Shown in pieces: positions 7,927 to 17,089 of a stretch of 64,000 bases of DNA. The notes beneath the pieces are model-generated. The model was not told where the DNA came from and made no database searches. It was given only the letters and a program-made list of their open reading frames with translations. The position numbers and the translations under genes were made by a program. The DNA lies in NCBI RefSeq assembly GCF_003324565.1, contig NZ_QOLA01000008.1, forward strand, positions 124,001 to 188,000, read 5' to 3'. Position 1 is the stretch's first letter. Each line of letters begins with the position of its first letter. The DNA is from Streptomyces sp. SDr-06. Lineage in GTDB: Bacteria > Actinomycetota > Actinomycetes > Streptomycetales > Streptomycetaceae.

Positions 7927-8400
7927 GTGAGTCTCGTGACCCTCCTCCCCTTCATCGTGCTCATCGGGGCCATGTTCCTGATGACGCGGTCGGCGAAGAA
8001 GAAGCAGCAAGCGGCCGCGGCCATGCGCAATGAGATGCAGCCCGGCACCGGTGTCCGCACGATCGGGGGCATGTACGCGACCGTCAAGGAAGTCGGTGAC
8101 GAGACCGTGCTTCTGGAGGTGGCGCCCGGCGTCCACGCCGTCTACGCGAAGAACGCCATCGGCGCGGTCCTGGACGACGCGGAGTACAACCGCATCGTGC
8201 ACGGCGACACCGAGGAGGAGCTCCCGGCGGTGCCGGACGACGCCTCGTCGCTGACCGAGGCCGCCGCGGCCGAGGCTGTCGACACCAAGGACGGCAAGGA
8301 CGCCAAGATCGACCTGGGCAAGAAGGACGAGGCGGAGGACGCCGCCGAGCCCAAGGACGGCAAGGACGGCAAGGCCGACGGCGGGGCCGACGCGAAGTAG
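7927..8400 (+). CDS. yajC: Preprotein translocase accessory subunit YajC
   Basis: A 157-residue single-span membrane protein that associates with SecDF. The membrane helix VTLLPFIVLIGAMFLMTR (residues about 3-20) is followed by the YajC signature KKKQQ...MRNEMQPGTGVRTIGGMYATV. The C-terminus is a long acidic/Lys-rich tail (KDGKDAKIDLGKKDEAEDA), typical of Streptomyces. GTG 7927 has AAGGA at 7912-7916 in front. An in-frame ATG at 7846 would add 27 residues and cannot be excluded. secD and secF follow. Confidence 0.9.
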   Translation: MSLVTLLPFIVLIGAMFLMTRSAKKKQQAAAAMRNEMQPGTGVRTIGGMYATVKEVGDETVLLEVAPGVHAVYAKNAIGAVLDDAEYNRIVHGDTEEELPAVPDDASSLTEAAAAEAVDTKDGKDAKIDLGKKDEAEDAAEPKDGKDGKADGGADAK

Positions 8401-8409
8401 TCACGCACC

Positions 8410-8445
8410 GGGACCGCACGGCGCCCGACCGGCGCGGGCGGTCCC
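8410..8445 (+). terminator. Possible attenuating hairpin between yajC and secD
   Basis: GGGACCGC (8410-8417) and GCGGTCCC (8438-8445) pair, with further GC pairing inside the loop. It may reduce read-through from yajC or only stabilise the 3' end; no T-run is present. Confidence 0.35.
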
Positions 8446-8544
8446 CGGAGCGCGCCGACTTCCGCGGGGGACGTCCCCACAACACTTCGTGGCCGCCCAC
8501 GCGCATACCCGGCGCAGGGCGGTTGGACAGGGAGAAACGACAAG

Positions 8545-10323
8545 GTGGCAGCACCGAACAAGGGCCGAAGGCCGGCGGCGGGGGGACAGAGCAAGCCGGG
8601 CCGCGCCCTGGCCTTCATCCTCATCGCCATGGTCGCGCTCACCGGTGGGATGTTCCTTTCCCACAACACCACCCCGAGGCTGGGCATCGACCTCGCGGGC
8701 GGTACGAGCATCACGCTCAAGGCCAAGCCCGAGCCTGGCCAGGAGTCGGCGATCAACAAGGCCAACATGGACACGGCGGTCTCCATCATGGAGCGGCGTG
8801 TCAACGGTCTTGGTGTGAGCGAGGCCGAGGTTCAGACCCAGGGCAGCGACAACATCATTGTCAACATCCCCAAGGGCACGAACTCCGAGCAGGCCCGCCA
8901 GCAGGTCGGCCAGACCGCCAAGCTGTACTTCCGGCCGGTCCTGACCGCGCAGCCGACCGCGGCTCCCACCCCGAGCGCTTCCCCGAGCGCCTCGACCAGC
9001 GGCAAGCCGAGCGGCAAGCCGAGCGGCAAGCCCACCCCCTCGGGCGCTCCCAGCGCCTCCGGCAAGGGCACGCCGGACGCGGGCAAGCCCAGCTCCAGCA
9101 GCTCGCCCCAGGGCCGCGCCGTCTCCGACGCCCTGAAGGCCTCCGGTTCGCCCACGCCCGGCGCGAGCAAGCCGAACACCCCCGCGCCGAACCCGTCGGC
9201 GCCCGCCGGTGACTCGGCGGCCGTGGCCAAGCTCCAGGCCCAGTTCGCGGCGCTCGACTGCTCCACCAAGGCCGCCCGCTCCAAGGCGGGCGAGGGCGCC
9301 AAGTCCTCCGAGCCGACGGTGGCCTGCGACCAGAACGGCCAGGAGAAGTTCATCCTCGGCCCGGCCGAGGTCGACGGCACGGACGTCTCCAAGGCGCAGG
9401 CCGTGATCAACCAGCAGAACGGTCAGTGGATCGTTCAGATGGACTTCACCGGCGGCGGCTCGAAGAAGTTCGCGTCGATCACCGGCAAGCTCTCGCAGCA
9501 GCAGTACCCGAACAACCGCTTCGCGATCGCGCTGGACAACCAGGTCGTCTCGGCCCCCACCGTGAGCTCCACGCTCAGCGGCTCCGCCGAGATCTCCGGC
9601 AACTTCACCCAGCAGACCGCCCAGGACCTGGCGAACGTGCTCTCCTACGGTGCGCTCCCGCTCACCTTCCAGGAGCAGAGCGTCACCACGGTGACCGCGG
9701 CCCTCGGCGCCGACCAACTGCACGCGGGCCTGATCGCCGGTGCCATCGGTCTCGGCCTGGTCATCATCTACCTGGTGGCCTACTACCGCGGCCTCGCGCT
9801 CATCGCCATCCTCAGCCTCGTCGTCTCGGCGATCCTGACCTACACGATCATGGCGCTGCTCGGCCCGGGCATCGGCTTCGCGCTGAACCTGCCCGCCGTC
9901 TGCGGTGCGATCGTCGCCATCGGCATCACCGCGGACTCGTTCATCGTGTACTTCGAACGCATCCGCGACGAGATCCGCGAGGGCCGCACGCTGCGCCCCG
10001 CCGTCGAGCGGGCCTGGCCGCGCGCCCGGCGCACCATCCTGGTCTCCGACTTCGTGTCCTTCCTCGCCGCCGCGGTGCTGTTCATCGTGACCGTCGGCAA
10101 GGTCCAGGGCTTCGCGTTCACGCTGGGTCTGACCACGCTGCTCGACGTGGTCGTGGTGTTCCTGTTCACCAAGCCGGTGATGACCATCCTCGCGCGCACG
10201 AAGTTCTTCGCGAGCGGCCACCCGTGGTCCGGTCTGGACCCGAAGCGGCTCGGCGCCAAGCCGCCGCTGCGCCGCGCGCGCCGCACCACCTCCGCCCCCG
10301 TCGACAACCCGAAGGAGGCGTGA
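8545..10323 (+). CDS. secD: Protein translocase subunit SecD
   Basis: A 592-residue six-span membrane protein that uses the proton gradient to help pull exported proteins out of SecYEG. TM1 is at residues about 21-40. LGIDLAGGTSITL is the conserved D1 motif. A cluster of five helices follows from about residue 395, with FIVYFERIRDEIREGR between helices. Residues about 135-222 are a low-complexity Ser/Pro/Gly/Ala/Lys insert inside the extracytoplasmic region. GTG 8545 starts the usual N-terminus. SecF follows after one base. Confidence 0.96.
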   Translation: MAAPNKGRRPAAGGQSKPGRALAFILIAMVALTGGMFLSHNTTPRLGIDLAGGTSITLKAKPEPGQESAINKANMDTAVSIMERRVNGLGVSEAEVQTQGSDNIIVNIPKGTNSEQARQQVGQTAKLYFRPVLTAQPTAAPTPSASPSASTSGKPSGKPSGKPTPSGAPSASGKGTPDAGKPSSSSSPQGRAVSDALKASGSPTPGASKPNTPAPNPSAPAGDSAAVAKLQAQFAALDCSTKAARSKAGEGAKSSEPTVACDQNGQEKFILGPAEVDGTDVSKAQAVINQQNGQWIVQMDFTGGGSKKFASITGKLSQQQYPNNRFAIALDNQVVSAPTVSSTLSGSAEISGNFTQQTAQDLANVLSYGALPLTFQEQSVTTVTAALGADQLHAGLIAGAIGLGLVIIYLVAYYRGLALIAILSLVVSAILTYTIMALLGPGIGFALNLPAVCGAIVAIGITADSFIVYFERIRDEIREGRTLRPAVERAWPRARRTILVSDFVSFLAAAVLFIVTVGKVQGFAFTLGLTTLLDVVVVFLFTKPVMTILARTKFFASGHPWSGLDPKRLGAKPPLRRARRTTSAPVDNPKEA

Positions 10324-10324
10324 G

Positions 10325-11425
10325 ATGTCGAAGCTCGGCACTCTCGGCGCCAAGCTGTACCGCGGTGAGGTCGGATACGACTTCGTCGGCAAGCGGAAGA
10401 TCTGGTACGGCATCTCGATCCTGATCACCATCACGGCCATCGTCGGCCTGGCGGTGCGGGGTCTGACGATGGGCATCGAATTCCAGGGCGGCGCGGTCTT
10501 CACCACCCCGAAGACCTCCTTCTCCGCCTCCCAGGCCGAGGACGCGGCGCACGCCGCGTCCGGCCACGACGCGATCGCCCAGAAGCTCGGCGACGGCACG
10601 ATCCGCATCACCATCGGCGGGGTCGACACGGCCAAGTCGGACCAGATCAAGAAGGACCTCGCGAAGGACCTCAAGGTCGACGCGAACGACATCAACGCCG
10701 ATCTGGTCGGCCCCAGCTGGGGCGAGACGATCGCCAACAAGGCCTGGACGGGCCTGATCATCTTCATGGTCCTGGTGGTGGTCTACCTGGCCATCGCGTT
10801 CGAGTGGCGCATGGCGCTCGCGGCCCTGGTCGCCCTGATCCACGACCTCACCATCACGGTCGGCATCTACGCGCTGGTCGGCTTCGAGGTCACCCCGGGC
10901 ACCGTGATCGGTCTGCTGACGATCCTCGGCTACTCCCTCTACGACACCGTCGTCGTCTTCGACGGACTCAAGGAGGGCCAGAAGGGGATCACCAAGCAGA
11001 CCCGGGTCACCTACAGCGAGATGGCGAACAAGAGCCTCAACGGCACCCTGGTCCGCTCCATCAACACCACCGTCGTGGCGCTGCTGCCGGTCGCGGGCCT
11101 GCTGTTCATCGGTGGCGGCGTCCTCGGCGCCGGCATGCTGAACGACATCTCGCTCTCCCTGTTCGTCGGCCTCGCGGCCGGTGCCTACTCCTCGATCTTC
11201 ATCGCCACTCCGCTGGTCGCCGACCTGAAGGAGTCCATGCCGGAGATGAAGGCCCTCAAGAAGCGGGTGCTCGCCAAGCGTGCGGCGGCCGCCGCCAAGG
11301 GCGAGAGCGCGGAGGGTCCCGAGGACGCGACGCCGCTCGACGACGAGGACGACGCGGAGACGGCCGGCGCGGTCGTCGGCCAGCGCCGTCAGCCGAGCCG
11401 CAACAACCGGGGGAAGCGCCGATGA
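10325..11425 (+). CDS. secF: Protein translocase subunit SecF
   Basis: A 366-residue partner of SecD with six membrane spans. The conserved GIEFQGGAVF follows the first helix, and LGYSLYDTVVVFDGLKE and MANKSLNGTLVRSINTT are SecF signatures. The C-terminus is a charged cytoplasmic tail rich in Ala, Glu and Asp. ATG 10325 lies one base after the secD stop, and its own stop overlaps apt (ATGA). Confidence 0.96.
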   Translation: MSKLGTLGAKLYRGEVGYDFVGKRKIWYGISILITITAIVGLAVRGLTMGIEFQGGAVFTTPKTSFSASQAEDAAHAASGHDAIAQKLGDGTIRITIGGVDTAKSDQIKKDLAKDLKVDANDINADLVGPSWGETIANKAWTGLIIFMVLVVVYLAIAFEWRMALAALVALIHDLTITVGIYALVGFEVTPGTVIGLLTILGYSLYDTVVVFDGLKEGQKGITKQTRVTYSEMANKSLNGTLVRSINTTVVALLPVAGLLFIGGGVLGAGMLNDISLSLFVGLAAGAYSSIFIATPLVADLKESMPEMKALKKRVLAKRAAAAAKGESAEGPEDATPLDDEDDAETAGAVVGQRRQPSRNNRGKRR

Positions 11426-11973
11426 CCAGCGTCCCCACCGAGACCGCGGGGCTGTTGCTCAGCCGCATCCGTGACGTGCCGGACTATCCGAAGCCGGGTG
11501 TGATGTTCAAGGACATCACCCCGCTGCTCGCGGACCCGGAGGCGTTCACGGCCCTCACCGACGCGCTCGCCGCCCTGTGCGTCCAGCACGGCGCGACGAA
11601 GATCGTCGGCCTGGAGGCGCGCGGCTTCATCCTGGCGGCCCCCGTCTCGGTCCGCGCGGGGATCGGGTTCATCCCCGTACGCAAGGCGGGCAAGCTCCCC
11701 GGAGCCACGCTCAGGCAGGCGTACGAGCTGGAGTACGGCACCGCGGAGATCGAGGTGCACGCCGAGGACCTCAGCGCGGGCGACCGCGTCATGGTCATCG
11801 ACGACGTGCTGGCCACCGGCGGCACCGCCGAGGCCTCCCTCGAACTGATCCGCCGGGCCGGCGCCGAGGTCGCCGGCGTCGCGGTCCTGATGGAGCTCGG
11901 CTTCCTGGGCGGCCGGGCACGGCTGGAGACCGCCCTGCGCGGCGCCCCGCTGGACGCCCTGATCACGGTCTGA
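11422..11973 (+). CDS. apt: Adenine phosphoribosyltransferase
   Basis: A 183-residue type I phosphoribosyltransferase that salvages adenine to AMP. The PRPP-binding motif is VMVIDDVLATGGTAEA, and IVGLEARGFILAAPVS is the apt-specific segment. It overlaps secF by four bases and precedes relA. A perfect hairpin closes the unit at 11993-12026. The apt-relA order is a standard actinobacterial arrangement. Confidence 0.96.
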   Translation: MTSVPTETAGLLLSRIRDVPDYPKPGVMFKDITPLLADPEAFTALTDALAALCVQHGATKIVGLEARGFILAAPVSVRAGIGFIPVRKAGKLPGATLRQAYELEYGTAEIEVHAEDLSAGDRVMVIDDVLATGGTAEASLELIRRAGAEVAGVAVLMELGFLGGRARLETALRGAPLDALITV

Positions 11974-11992
11974 GCGGCGGCAGAACACCGCC

Positions 11993-12026
11993 GAGGCGGG
12001 CACCGGAGGAATCCGGTGCCCGCCTC
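11993..12026 (+). terminator. Terminator after apt
   Basis: A perfect 15-base stem (GAGGCGGGCACCGGA and complement) with a GGAA loop, starting about 20 bases after the apt stop and followed by a short T-containing stretch. Confidence 0.85.
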
Positions 12027-12127
12027 TGGCGTTTCTCCTGGCAGAGCCGTCACACCGGCCGAGGGCGAGCGAAGGCCGTTGGCTCGATACCATGGGTGCT
12101 TCCGGGCCTGACCGGGGGACCCGGACC

Positions 12128-12164
12128 CTCCCCCAGACCCCGTCCGGGGGGACCCCCAGAGGAG
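12128..12164. repeat. Streptomyces-type intergenic palindromic repeat in the relA leader
   Basis: CTCCCCCAGACCCCGTCCGG continues as a G-run and ACCCCCAG, so C5...G6 runs can fold into alternative hairpins. I recall nearly identical sequences at many intergenic places in Streptomyces genomes, but copy number cannot be checked here. It ends on the relA ribosome site. Confidence 0.5.
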
Positions 12165-12169
12165 CGCTT

Positions 12170-14671
12170 TTGCCAGACGAGGCCCAGCCACTCTCCGCCG
12201 CGCAGCCCGAGCAGCAGGCCACACCGGCCGCGGCGGCTCCGGCCACGCCCTCCGAGCCCGCGGCGAAGCCGGAGCCCGCGGCGCCCGAGGGTGCCAAGGC
12301 CCCGGCCGAGCGGCCCGCTCCGGCGCCGGCCCCGGTCGCGAAGCCGGTGGTCCCGGCCGGTTCCGTGTCGCGCTCCGGCGGCTCCTCCAACCGGGTGCGC
12401 GCCCGCCTCGCCCGGCTGGGCGTGCAGCGTTCGTCCGCGTACAACCCGGTGCTCGAACCGCTCCTGCGGATAGTGCGCAGCAACGATCCCAAGATCGAGA
12501 CGGCGACGCTGCGCCAGGTCGAGCGCGCCTACCAGGTCGCCGAGCGCTGGCACCGCGGCCAGAAGCGCAAGAGCGGCGACCCGTACATCACGCACCCCCT
12601 CGCGGTGACCACGATCCTCGCCGAGCTGGGCATGGACCCGGCCACCTTGATGGCGGGCCTGCTGCACGACACCGTCGAGGACACCGAGTACGGCCTGGAC
12701 ACCCTGCGCCGCGACTTCGGCGACCAGGTGGCGCTGCTCGTCGACGGCGTCACCAAGCTCGACCGGGTGCAGTTCGGCGACGCCGCGCAGGCCGAGACCG
12801 TGCGCAAGATGGTCGTCGCCATGGCCAAGGACCCCCGCGTCCTGGTCATCAAGCTCGCCGACCGCCTGCACAACATGCGCACCATGCGGTACCTCAAGCG
12901 CGAGAAGCAGGAGAAGAAGGCGCGCGAGACCCTGGAGATCTACGCGCCGCTCGCCCACCGCCTGGGCATGAACACGATCAAGTGGGAGCTGGAGGACCTC
13001 GCCTTCGCGATCCTCTACCCCAAGATGTACGACGAGATCGTGCGCCTGGTCGCCGAGCGCGCCCCCAAGCGCGACGAGTACCTCGCCATAGTGACCGACG
13101 AGGTCCAGTCCGACCTGCGCGCGGCCCGCATCAAGGCGACCGTCACCGGCCGCCCCAAGCACTACTACAGCGTCTACCAGAAGATGATCGTCCGCGGCCG
13201 TGACTTCGCGGAGATCTACGACCTGGTGGGCATCCGGGTCCTGGTCGACACGGTCCGCGACTGCTACGCGGCGCTCGGCACGGTCCACGCGCGATGGAAT
13301 CCGGTCCCCGGCCGGTTCAAGGACTACATCGCGATGCCCAAGTTCAACATGTACCAGTCGCTGCACACGACGGTGATCGGCCCCAACGGCAAGCCCGTCG
13401 AGCTCCAGATCCGCACGTTCGACATGCACCGCCGCGCGGAGTACGGCATCGCGGCGCACTGGAAGTACAAGCAGGAGGCCGTCGCCGGCGCCTCCAAGGT
13501 GCGCACCGACGTGCCGCGCAAGACCGGCAAGGACGACCACCTCAACGACATGGCGTGGCTGCGCCAGCTGCTCGACTGGCAGAAGGAGACCGAGGACCCC
13601 AGCGAGTTCCTGGAGTCGCTGCGCTTCGACCTCTCGCGCAACGAGGTCTTCGTCTTCACGCCCAAGGGCGACGTCATCGCGCTCCCGGCGGGCTCGACCC
13701 CGGTCGACTTCTCGTACGCCGTCCACACCGAGGTCGGCCACCGCACCATAGGCGCACGCGTCAACGGGCGGCTCGTGCCGCTCGAATCGACCCTGGACAA
13801 CGGCGACCTGGTGGAGGTCTTCACCTCCAAGGCGGCCGGCGCGGGCCCCTCGCGGGACTGGCTGGGCTTCGTCAAGTCGCCCCGCGCCCGCAACAAGATC
13901 CGCGCCTGGTTCTCCAAGGAGCGCCGCGACGAGGCCATCGAGCAGGGCAAGGACGCCATCGCGCGCGCCATGCGCAAGCAGAACCTGCCGATCCAGCGCA
14001 TCCTGACCGGCGACTCGCTCGTCACCCTCGCCCACGAGATGCGCTACCCCGACATCTCCTCGCTGTACGCGGCGATCGGCGAGGGCCATGTGGCGGCCCA
14101 GGGCGTCGTGCAGAAGCTGGTGCAGGCGCTCGGCGGCGAGGAGGCCGCCAACGAGGACATCGCCGAGTCGGCGCCGCCCTCGCGCGGCCGCAGCAAGCGC
14201 CGCAAGAACGCCGACCCGGGCGTGGTCGTCAAGGGCGTCGACGACGTGTGGGTCAAGCTCGCCCGCTGTTGTACGCCCGTTCCCGGCGACCCGATCATCG
14301 GCTTCGTCACCCGGGGCAGCGGCGTCTCGGTGCACCGGGCGGACTGCGTCAACGTGGACTCGCTGTCCCAGCAGCCCGAGCGCATCCTCGAAGTGGAGTG
14401 GGCCCCGACCCAGTCCTCGGTCTTCCTGGTCGCCATCCAGGTCGAGGCCCTGGACCGCTCGCGCCTCCTGTCGGACGTCACCCGCGTCCTGTCCGACCAG
14501 CACGTCAACATCCTGTCCGCCGCCGTGCAGACCTCCCGCGACCGCGTCGCCACCTCGCGCTTCACCTTCGAGATGGGCGACCCCAAGCACCTCGGCCACG
14601 TGCTGAAGGCGGTCAGGGGAGTCGAGGGCGTGTACGACGTGTACCGCGTGACCTCGGCGCGCCGGCCGTAG
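12170..14671 (+). CDS. relA: Bifunctional (p)ppGpp synthetase/hydrolase RelA (Rsh)
   Basis: A long Rsh protein of 833 residues controlling the stringent response. The N-terminal HD hydrolase domain has an intact HDTVED at about residue 166. The synthetase domain carries RFKD (about residues 382-385), the RXKD form typical of bifunctional enzymes rather than EXDD of synthetase-only RelA. A TGS domain and a C-terminal ACT domain follow. TTG 12170 is chosen because AGAGGAG lies five bases upstream; ATG 12092 in the same frame would translate through the palindromic repeat. The first 90 residues are Pro/Ala-rich and probably disordered. Confidence 0.93.
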   Translation: MPDEAQPLSAAQPEQQATPAAAAPATPSEPAAKPEPAAPEGAKAPAERPAPAPAPVAKPVVPAGSVSRSGGSSNRVRARLARLGVQRSSAYNPVLEPLLRIVRSNDPKIETATLRQVERAYQVAERWHRGQKRKSGDPYITHPLAVTTILAELGMDPATLMAGLLHDTVEDTEYGLDTLRRDFGDQVALLVDGVTKLDRVQFGDAAQAETVRKMVVAMAKDPRVLVIKLADRLHNMRTMRYLKREKQEKKARETLEIYAPLAHRLGMNTIKWELEDLAFAILYPKMYDEIVRLVAERAPKRDEYLAIVTDEVQSDLRAARIKATVTGRPKHYYSVYQKMIVRGRDFAEIYDLVGIRVLVDTVRDCYAALGTVHARWNPVPGRFKDYIAMPKFNMYQSLHTTVIGPNGKPVELQIRTFDMHRRAEYGIAAHWKYKQEAVAGASKVRTDVPRKTGKDDHLNDMAWLRQLLDWQKETEDPSEFLESLRFDLSRNEVFVFTPKGDVIALPAGSTPVDFSYAVHTEVGHRTIGARVNGRLVPLESTLDNGDLVEVFTSKAAGAGPSRDWLGFVKSPRARNKIRAWFSKERRDEAIEQGKDAIARAMRKQNLPIQRILTGDSLVTLAHEMRYPDISSLYAAIGEGHVAAQGVVQKLVQALGGEEAANEDIAESAPPSRGRSKRRKNADPGVVVKGVDDVWVKLARCCTPVPGDPIIGFVTRGSGVSVHRADCVNVDSLSQQPERILEVEWAPTQSSVFLVAIQVEALDRSRLLSDVTRVLSDQHVNILSAAVQTSRDRVATSRFTFEMGDPKHLGHVLKAVRGVEGVYDVYRVTSARRP

Positions 14672-14676
14672 GCACA

Positions 14677-14722
14677 CACGGCGAAGCCCCCGGAACCGAG
14701 GGGTTCCGGGGGCTTCGCCGTG
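14677..14722. terminator. Bidirectional terminator between relA and the DUF349 gene
   Basis: A perfect 21-base stem (arms 14677-14697 and 14702-14722) with a GAGG loop lies between the two convergent stops. Either strand can use it. Confidence 0.92.
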
Positions 14723-14739
14723 CGGCGGCGGTCAGTGGC

Positions 14740-15969
14740 TCAGCCGCCGAACTCCTCAAGTCCCTTCAGCGCCTGGTCGAGCAGCGCCTGGCGGCCTTCC
14801 AGCTCGCGGGCCAGCTTGTCCGCCTTGGCGTCGTTGCCGGCCGCGCGGGCCGCGTCGATCTGCTTCTGCAGCTTGTCGACGGCGTCCTGGAGCTGCCCCG
14901 TGAGACCCGCGGCACGCGCCCGAGCCTCCGGGTTGGTGCGGCGCCACTCGGCCTCCTCGGCCTCCTGGATCGCCCGCTCCACGGCGTGCATCCGGCCCTC
15001 GACCTTGGGACGCGCGTCCCGGGGTACGTGGCCGACGGCCTCCCAGCGCTCGTTGACCGAGCGGAACGCGGCGCGGGCTGCCTTCAGGTCGGTCACCGGG
15101 AGGATCTTCTCGGCCTCGACGGCCAGCTCCTCCTTGAGCTTCAGGTTCTCGGTCTGCTCGGCGTCGCGCTCCGCGAACACCTCGCTGCGCGCCGCGAAGA
15201 AGACGTCCTGGGCGCCGCGGAAGCGGTTCCACAGCTCGTCCTCGGCCTCGCGCTGGGCGCGGCCCGCCGCCTTCCACTCCGCCATCAGGTCGCGGTAGCG
15301 CGCGGCCGTCGTCCCCCAGTCCGTGGAGCCGGACAGGGCCTCGGCCTCGACGACCAGCTTCTCCTTGACCTTGCGGGCGTCCTCGCGCTGGGCGTCCAGC
15401 GACGCGAAGTGCGCCTTGCGGCGCTTGGAGAACGCCGAGCGGGCGTGCGAGAAGCGGTGCCACAGCTCGTCGTCGGACTTGCGGTCCAGGCGCGGCAGCC
15501 CCTTCCAGGTGTCCACCAGGGCCCGCAGCCGCTCGCCCGCCGAGCGCCACTGCTCGCTCTGCGCCAGCTCCTCGGCCTCGGCGACCAGCGCCTCCTTGGC
15601 GTGCTTGGCCTCGTCGGTCTGCTTGGCCTTCTGGACCTTGCGCTCCTCGCGGCGCGACTCGACGGTCTGGACGAGCTTGTCGAGGCGCCCCCGCAACGCG
15701 TCGAGGTCACCGACCGCGTGATGCTCGTCCACCTGCGACCGCAGGTGGTCGATCGCGGTCTGGGCGTCCTTCGCCGACAGGTCGGTGGTCTTCACCCGCC
15801 GTTCGAGGAGGCCGATCTCGACAACCAGGCCCTCGTACTTGCGCTCGAAGTAGGCCAGGGCCTCCTCGGGAGAGCCCGCCTGCCACGATCCGACGACCAC
15901 TTCGCCCTCGGCTGTACGCACATACACGGTGCCCGTCTCGTCGACGCGGCCCCACGGGTCGCTGCTCAC
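14740..15969 (-). CDS. DUF349 domain-containing protein
   Basis: A 409-residue, almost entirely helical protein made of repeated DUF349 units, recognisable as W...F..A....F..R (for example WHRFSHARSAFSKRRKAHF and LWNRFRGAQDVFFAARSEVF). The N-terminus SSDPWGRVDETGTVYVRTAEGE is a small beta-rich lead. GTG at 15969 is preceded by GGAGGAGG. The composition (Ala, Glu, Lys, Arg) suggests long coiled coils. No enzyme motif is visible. I know no established function for the actinobacterial members. Confidence 0.85.
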   Translation of the reverse strand: MSSDPWGRVDETGTVYVRTAEGEVVVGSWQAGSPEEALAYFERKYEGLVVEIGLLERRVKTTDLSAKDAQTAIDHLRSQVDEHHAVGDLDALRGRLDKLVQTVESRREERKVQKAKQTDEAKHAKEALVAEAEELAQSEQWRSAGERLRALVDTWKGLPRLDRKSDDELWHRFSHARSAFSKRRKAHFASLDAQREDARKVKEKLVVEAEALSGSTDWGTTAARYRDLMAEWKAAGRAQREAEDELWNRFRGAQDVFFAARSEVFAERDAEQTENLKLKEELAVEAEKILPVTDLKAARAAFRSVNERWEAVGHVPRDARPKVEGRMHAVERAIQEAEEAEWRRTNPEARARAAGLTGQLQDAVDKLQKQIDAARAAGNDAKADKLARELEGRQALLDQALKGLEEFGG

Positions 15970-16087
15970 AGCGCCTCCTCCACATGATGCCTGCGCGGGG
16001 GGTTCGTCCCCCGGGGCATCGTCCACAGTTTCCCGGCGGGTCTCGCCCGCCCTCCACAGCGCGTACGAGCCCGCGCTGCACAACGCC

Positions 16088-16117
16088 AATCTAGGCGACC
16101 GGCCGCCCGGCTGTCCG
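16088..16117 (-). promoter_or_regulatory. Candidate promoter of the DUF349 gene
   Basis: On the minus strand CGGACA, an 18-base spacer and TAGATT form a plausible principal-sigma promoter about 120 bases before the GTG start. Confidence 0.45.
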
Positions 16118-16172
16118 CACTCAGCGCGGCCGAATTCAGCGGTTCACGCTCGGTGCCGGGCGACCGGGGGCG

Positions 16173-16952
16173 TCACTCTTTGGTGACGGCGGCCGTCTCG
16201 ATGGTGACGGCCTTCTTGGGCGCTCCGTCGCCCGCGCCGCCCTCGACACCCTCCTTGGCGACGTCCTCGACGGCCTTCAGGCCGGCCGCGTCCATCGTGC
16301 CGAACGGGGTGTAGGTGGGCGGAAGCTTGCTGTCCTTGTAGACCAGGAAGAACTGGCTGCCGCCGCTGTGCGGTTGGCCGGTATTGGCCATGGCGACCGT
16401 GCCCGCGGGGTAGGTCACGGTGCCGTCCGTGCCCGCCTTGCCGAGCCCGGTCAGGTTCTCGTCGGGGATCGTGTAGCCGGGACCGCCCGAACCGGTGCCC
16501 TTCGGGTCGCCGCACTGGAGCACGTAGATGCCCTGCGTGGTCAGACGGTGGCACTTGGTGTTGTTGAAGTAGCCCTTGTCGGCGAGGGACTTGAACGAGT
16601 TCACCGTGTGCGGAGTCTTCGCCGCGTCCATCGCGATCTTGATGTCGCCGGCGTTCGTCTTCAGCGCCAGGTCGTACTTGGCCTTGGCGTCGACGGCCAT
16701 CTTCGGCTCGGGCGACCCGCTCGGGGTCGGCGCCGGGCTGTCGGAGGGCGCGGCGGCGTCCGCCTTCTTGCCGTCGTCGGAGAAGGCGCCCGTGGCGAAG
16801 GCGGCGCCGCCCGCCGCGACGACCACCGCGAGGGCCGCCGCGATGATCGTGTTGCGGCGCCTGGCCCTGCGCCGTGCCGCTTCCCGGCGCTGCTGCTGCC
16901 GCTCGAACTTCTCGCGCGCGAGCTGGCGCCGACGCTGTTCGCTGCTGACCAC
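16173..16952 (-). CDS. Membrane-anchored cyclophilin-type peptidyl-prolyl isomerase
   Basis: A 259-residue protein. A strongly basic N-terminus (REKFERQQQRREAARRRARRR) precedes one membrane helix (residues about 35-55), so the catalytic part probably lies outside the membrane. The cyclophilin domain shows HTVNSFKSLADKGYF, CHRLTT, and GTVAMANTGQPHSGGSQFFLVY with the active-site pattern. GTG 16952 has AAGGAG seven bases upstream. It likely folds secreted proteins. Residues about 60-85 form a Ser/Pro/Ala linker. Confidence 0.92.
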   Translation of the reverse strand: MVSSEQRRRQLAREKFERQQQRREAARRRARRRNTIIAAALAVVVAAGGAAFATGAFSDDGKKADAAAPSDSPAPTPSGSPEPKMAVDAKAKYDLALKTNAGDIKIAMDAAKTPHTVNSFKSLADKGYFNNTKCHRLTTQGIYVLQCGDPKGTGSGGPGYTIPDENLTGLGKAGTDGTVTYPAGTVAMANTGQPHSGGSQFFLVYKDSKLPPTYTPFGTMDAAGLKAVEDVAKEGVEGGAGDGAPKKAVTIETAAVTKE

Positions 16953-17089
16953 CGGTCGTCTCCTTGTGCGGGTACGTGAGTACGGGCTGACTGTGCCCCG
17001 TACCGTATATGGGTTCGCTGTGACCGGAGCAGCGCCGGTAGGCTCTGAACAGCCGTCATCACCCGCCGCGCAAGAAATCGAGGACGATC

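Noticed and set aside
12092..12169. ATG 12092 as relA start
   Set aside because: It would translate the palindromic repeat; TTG 12170 has a strong ribosome site and matches the known Streptomyces RelA N-terminus.
12050..14677. An 875-codon open frame antisense to relA
   Set aside because: It mirrors relA codons and shows no family motif.
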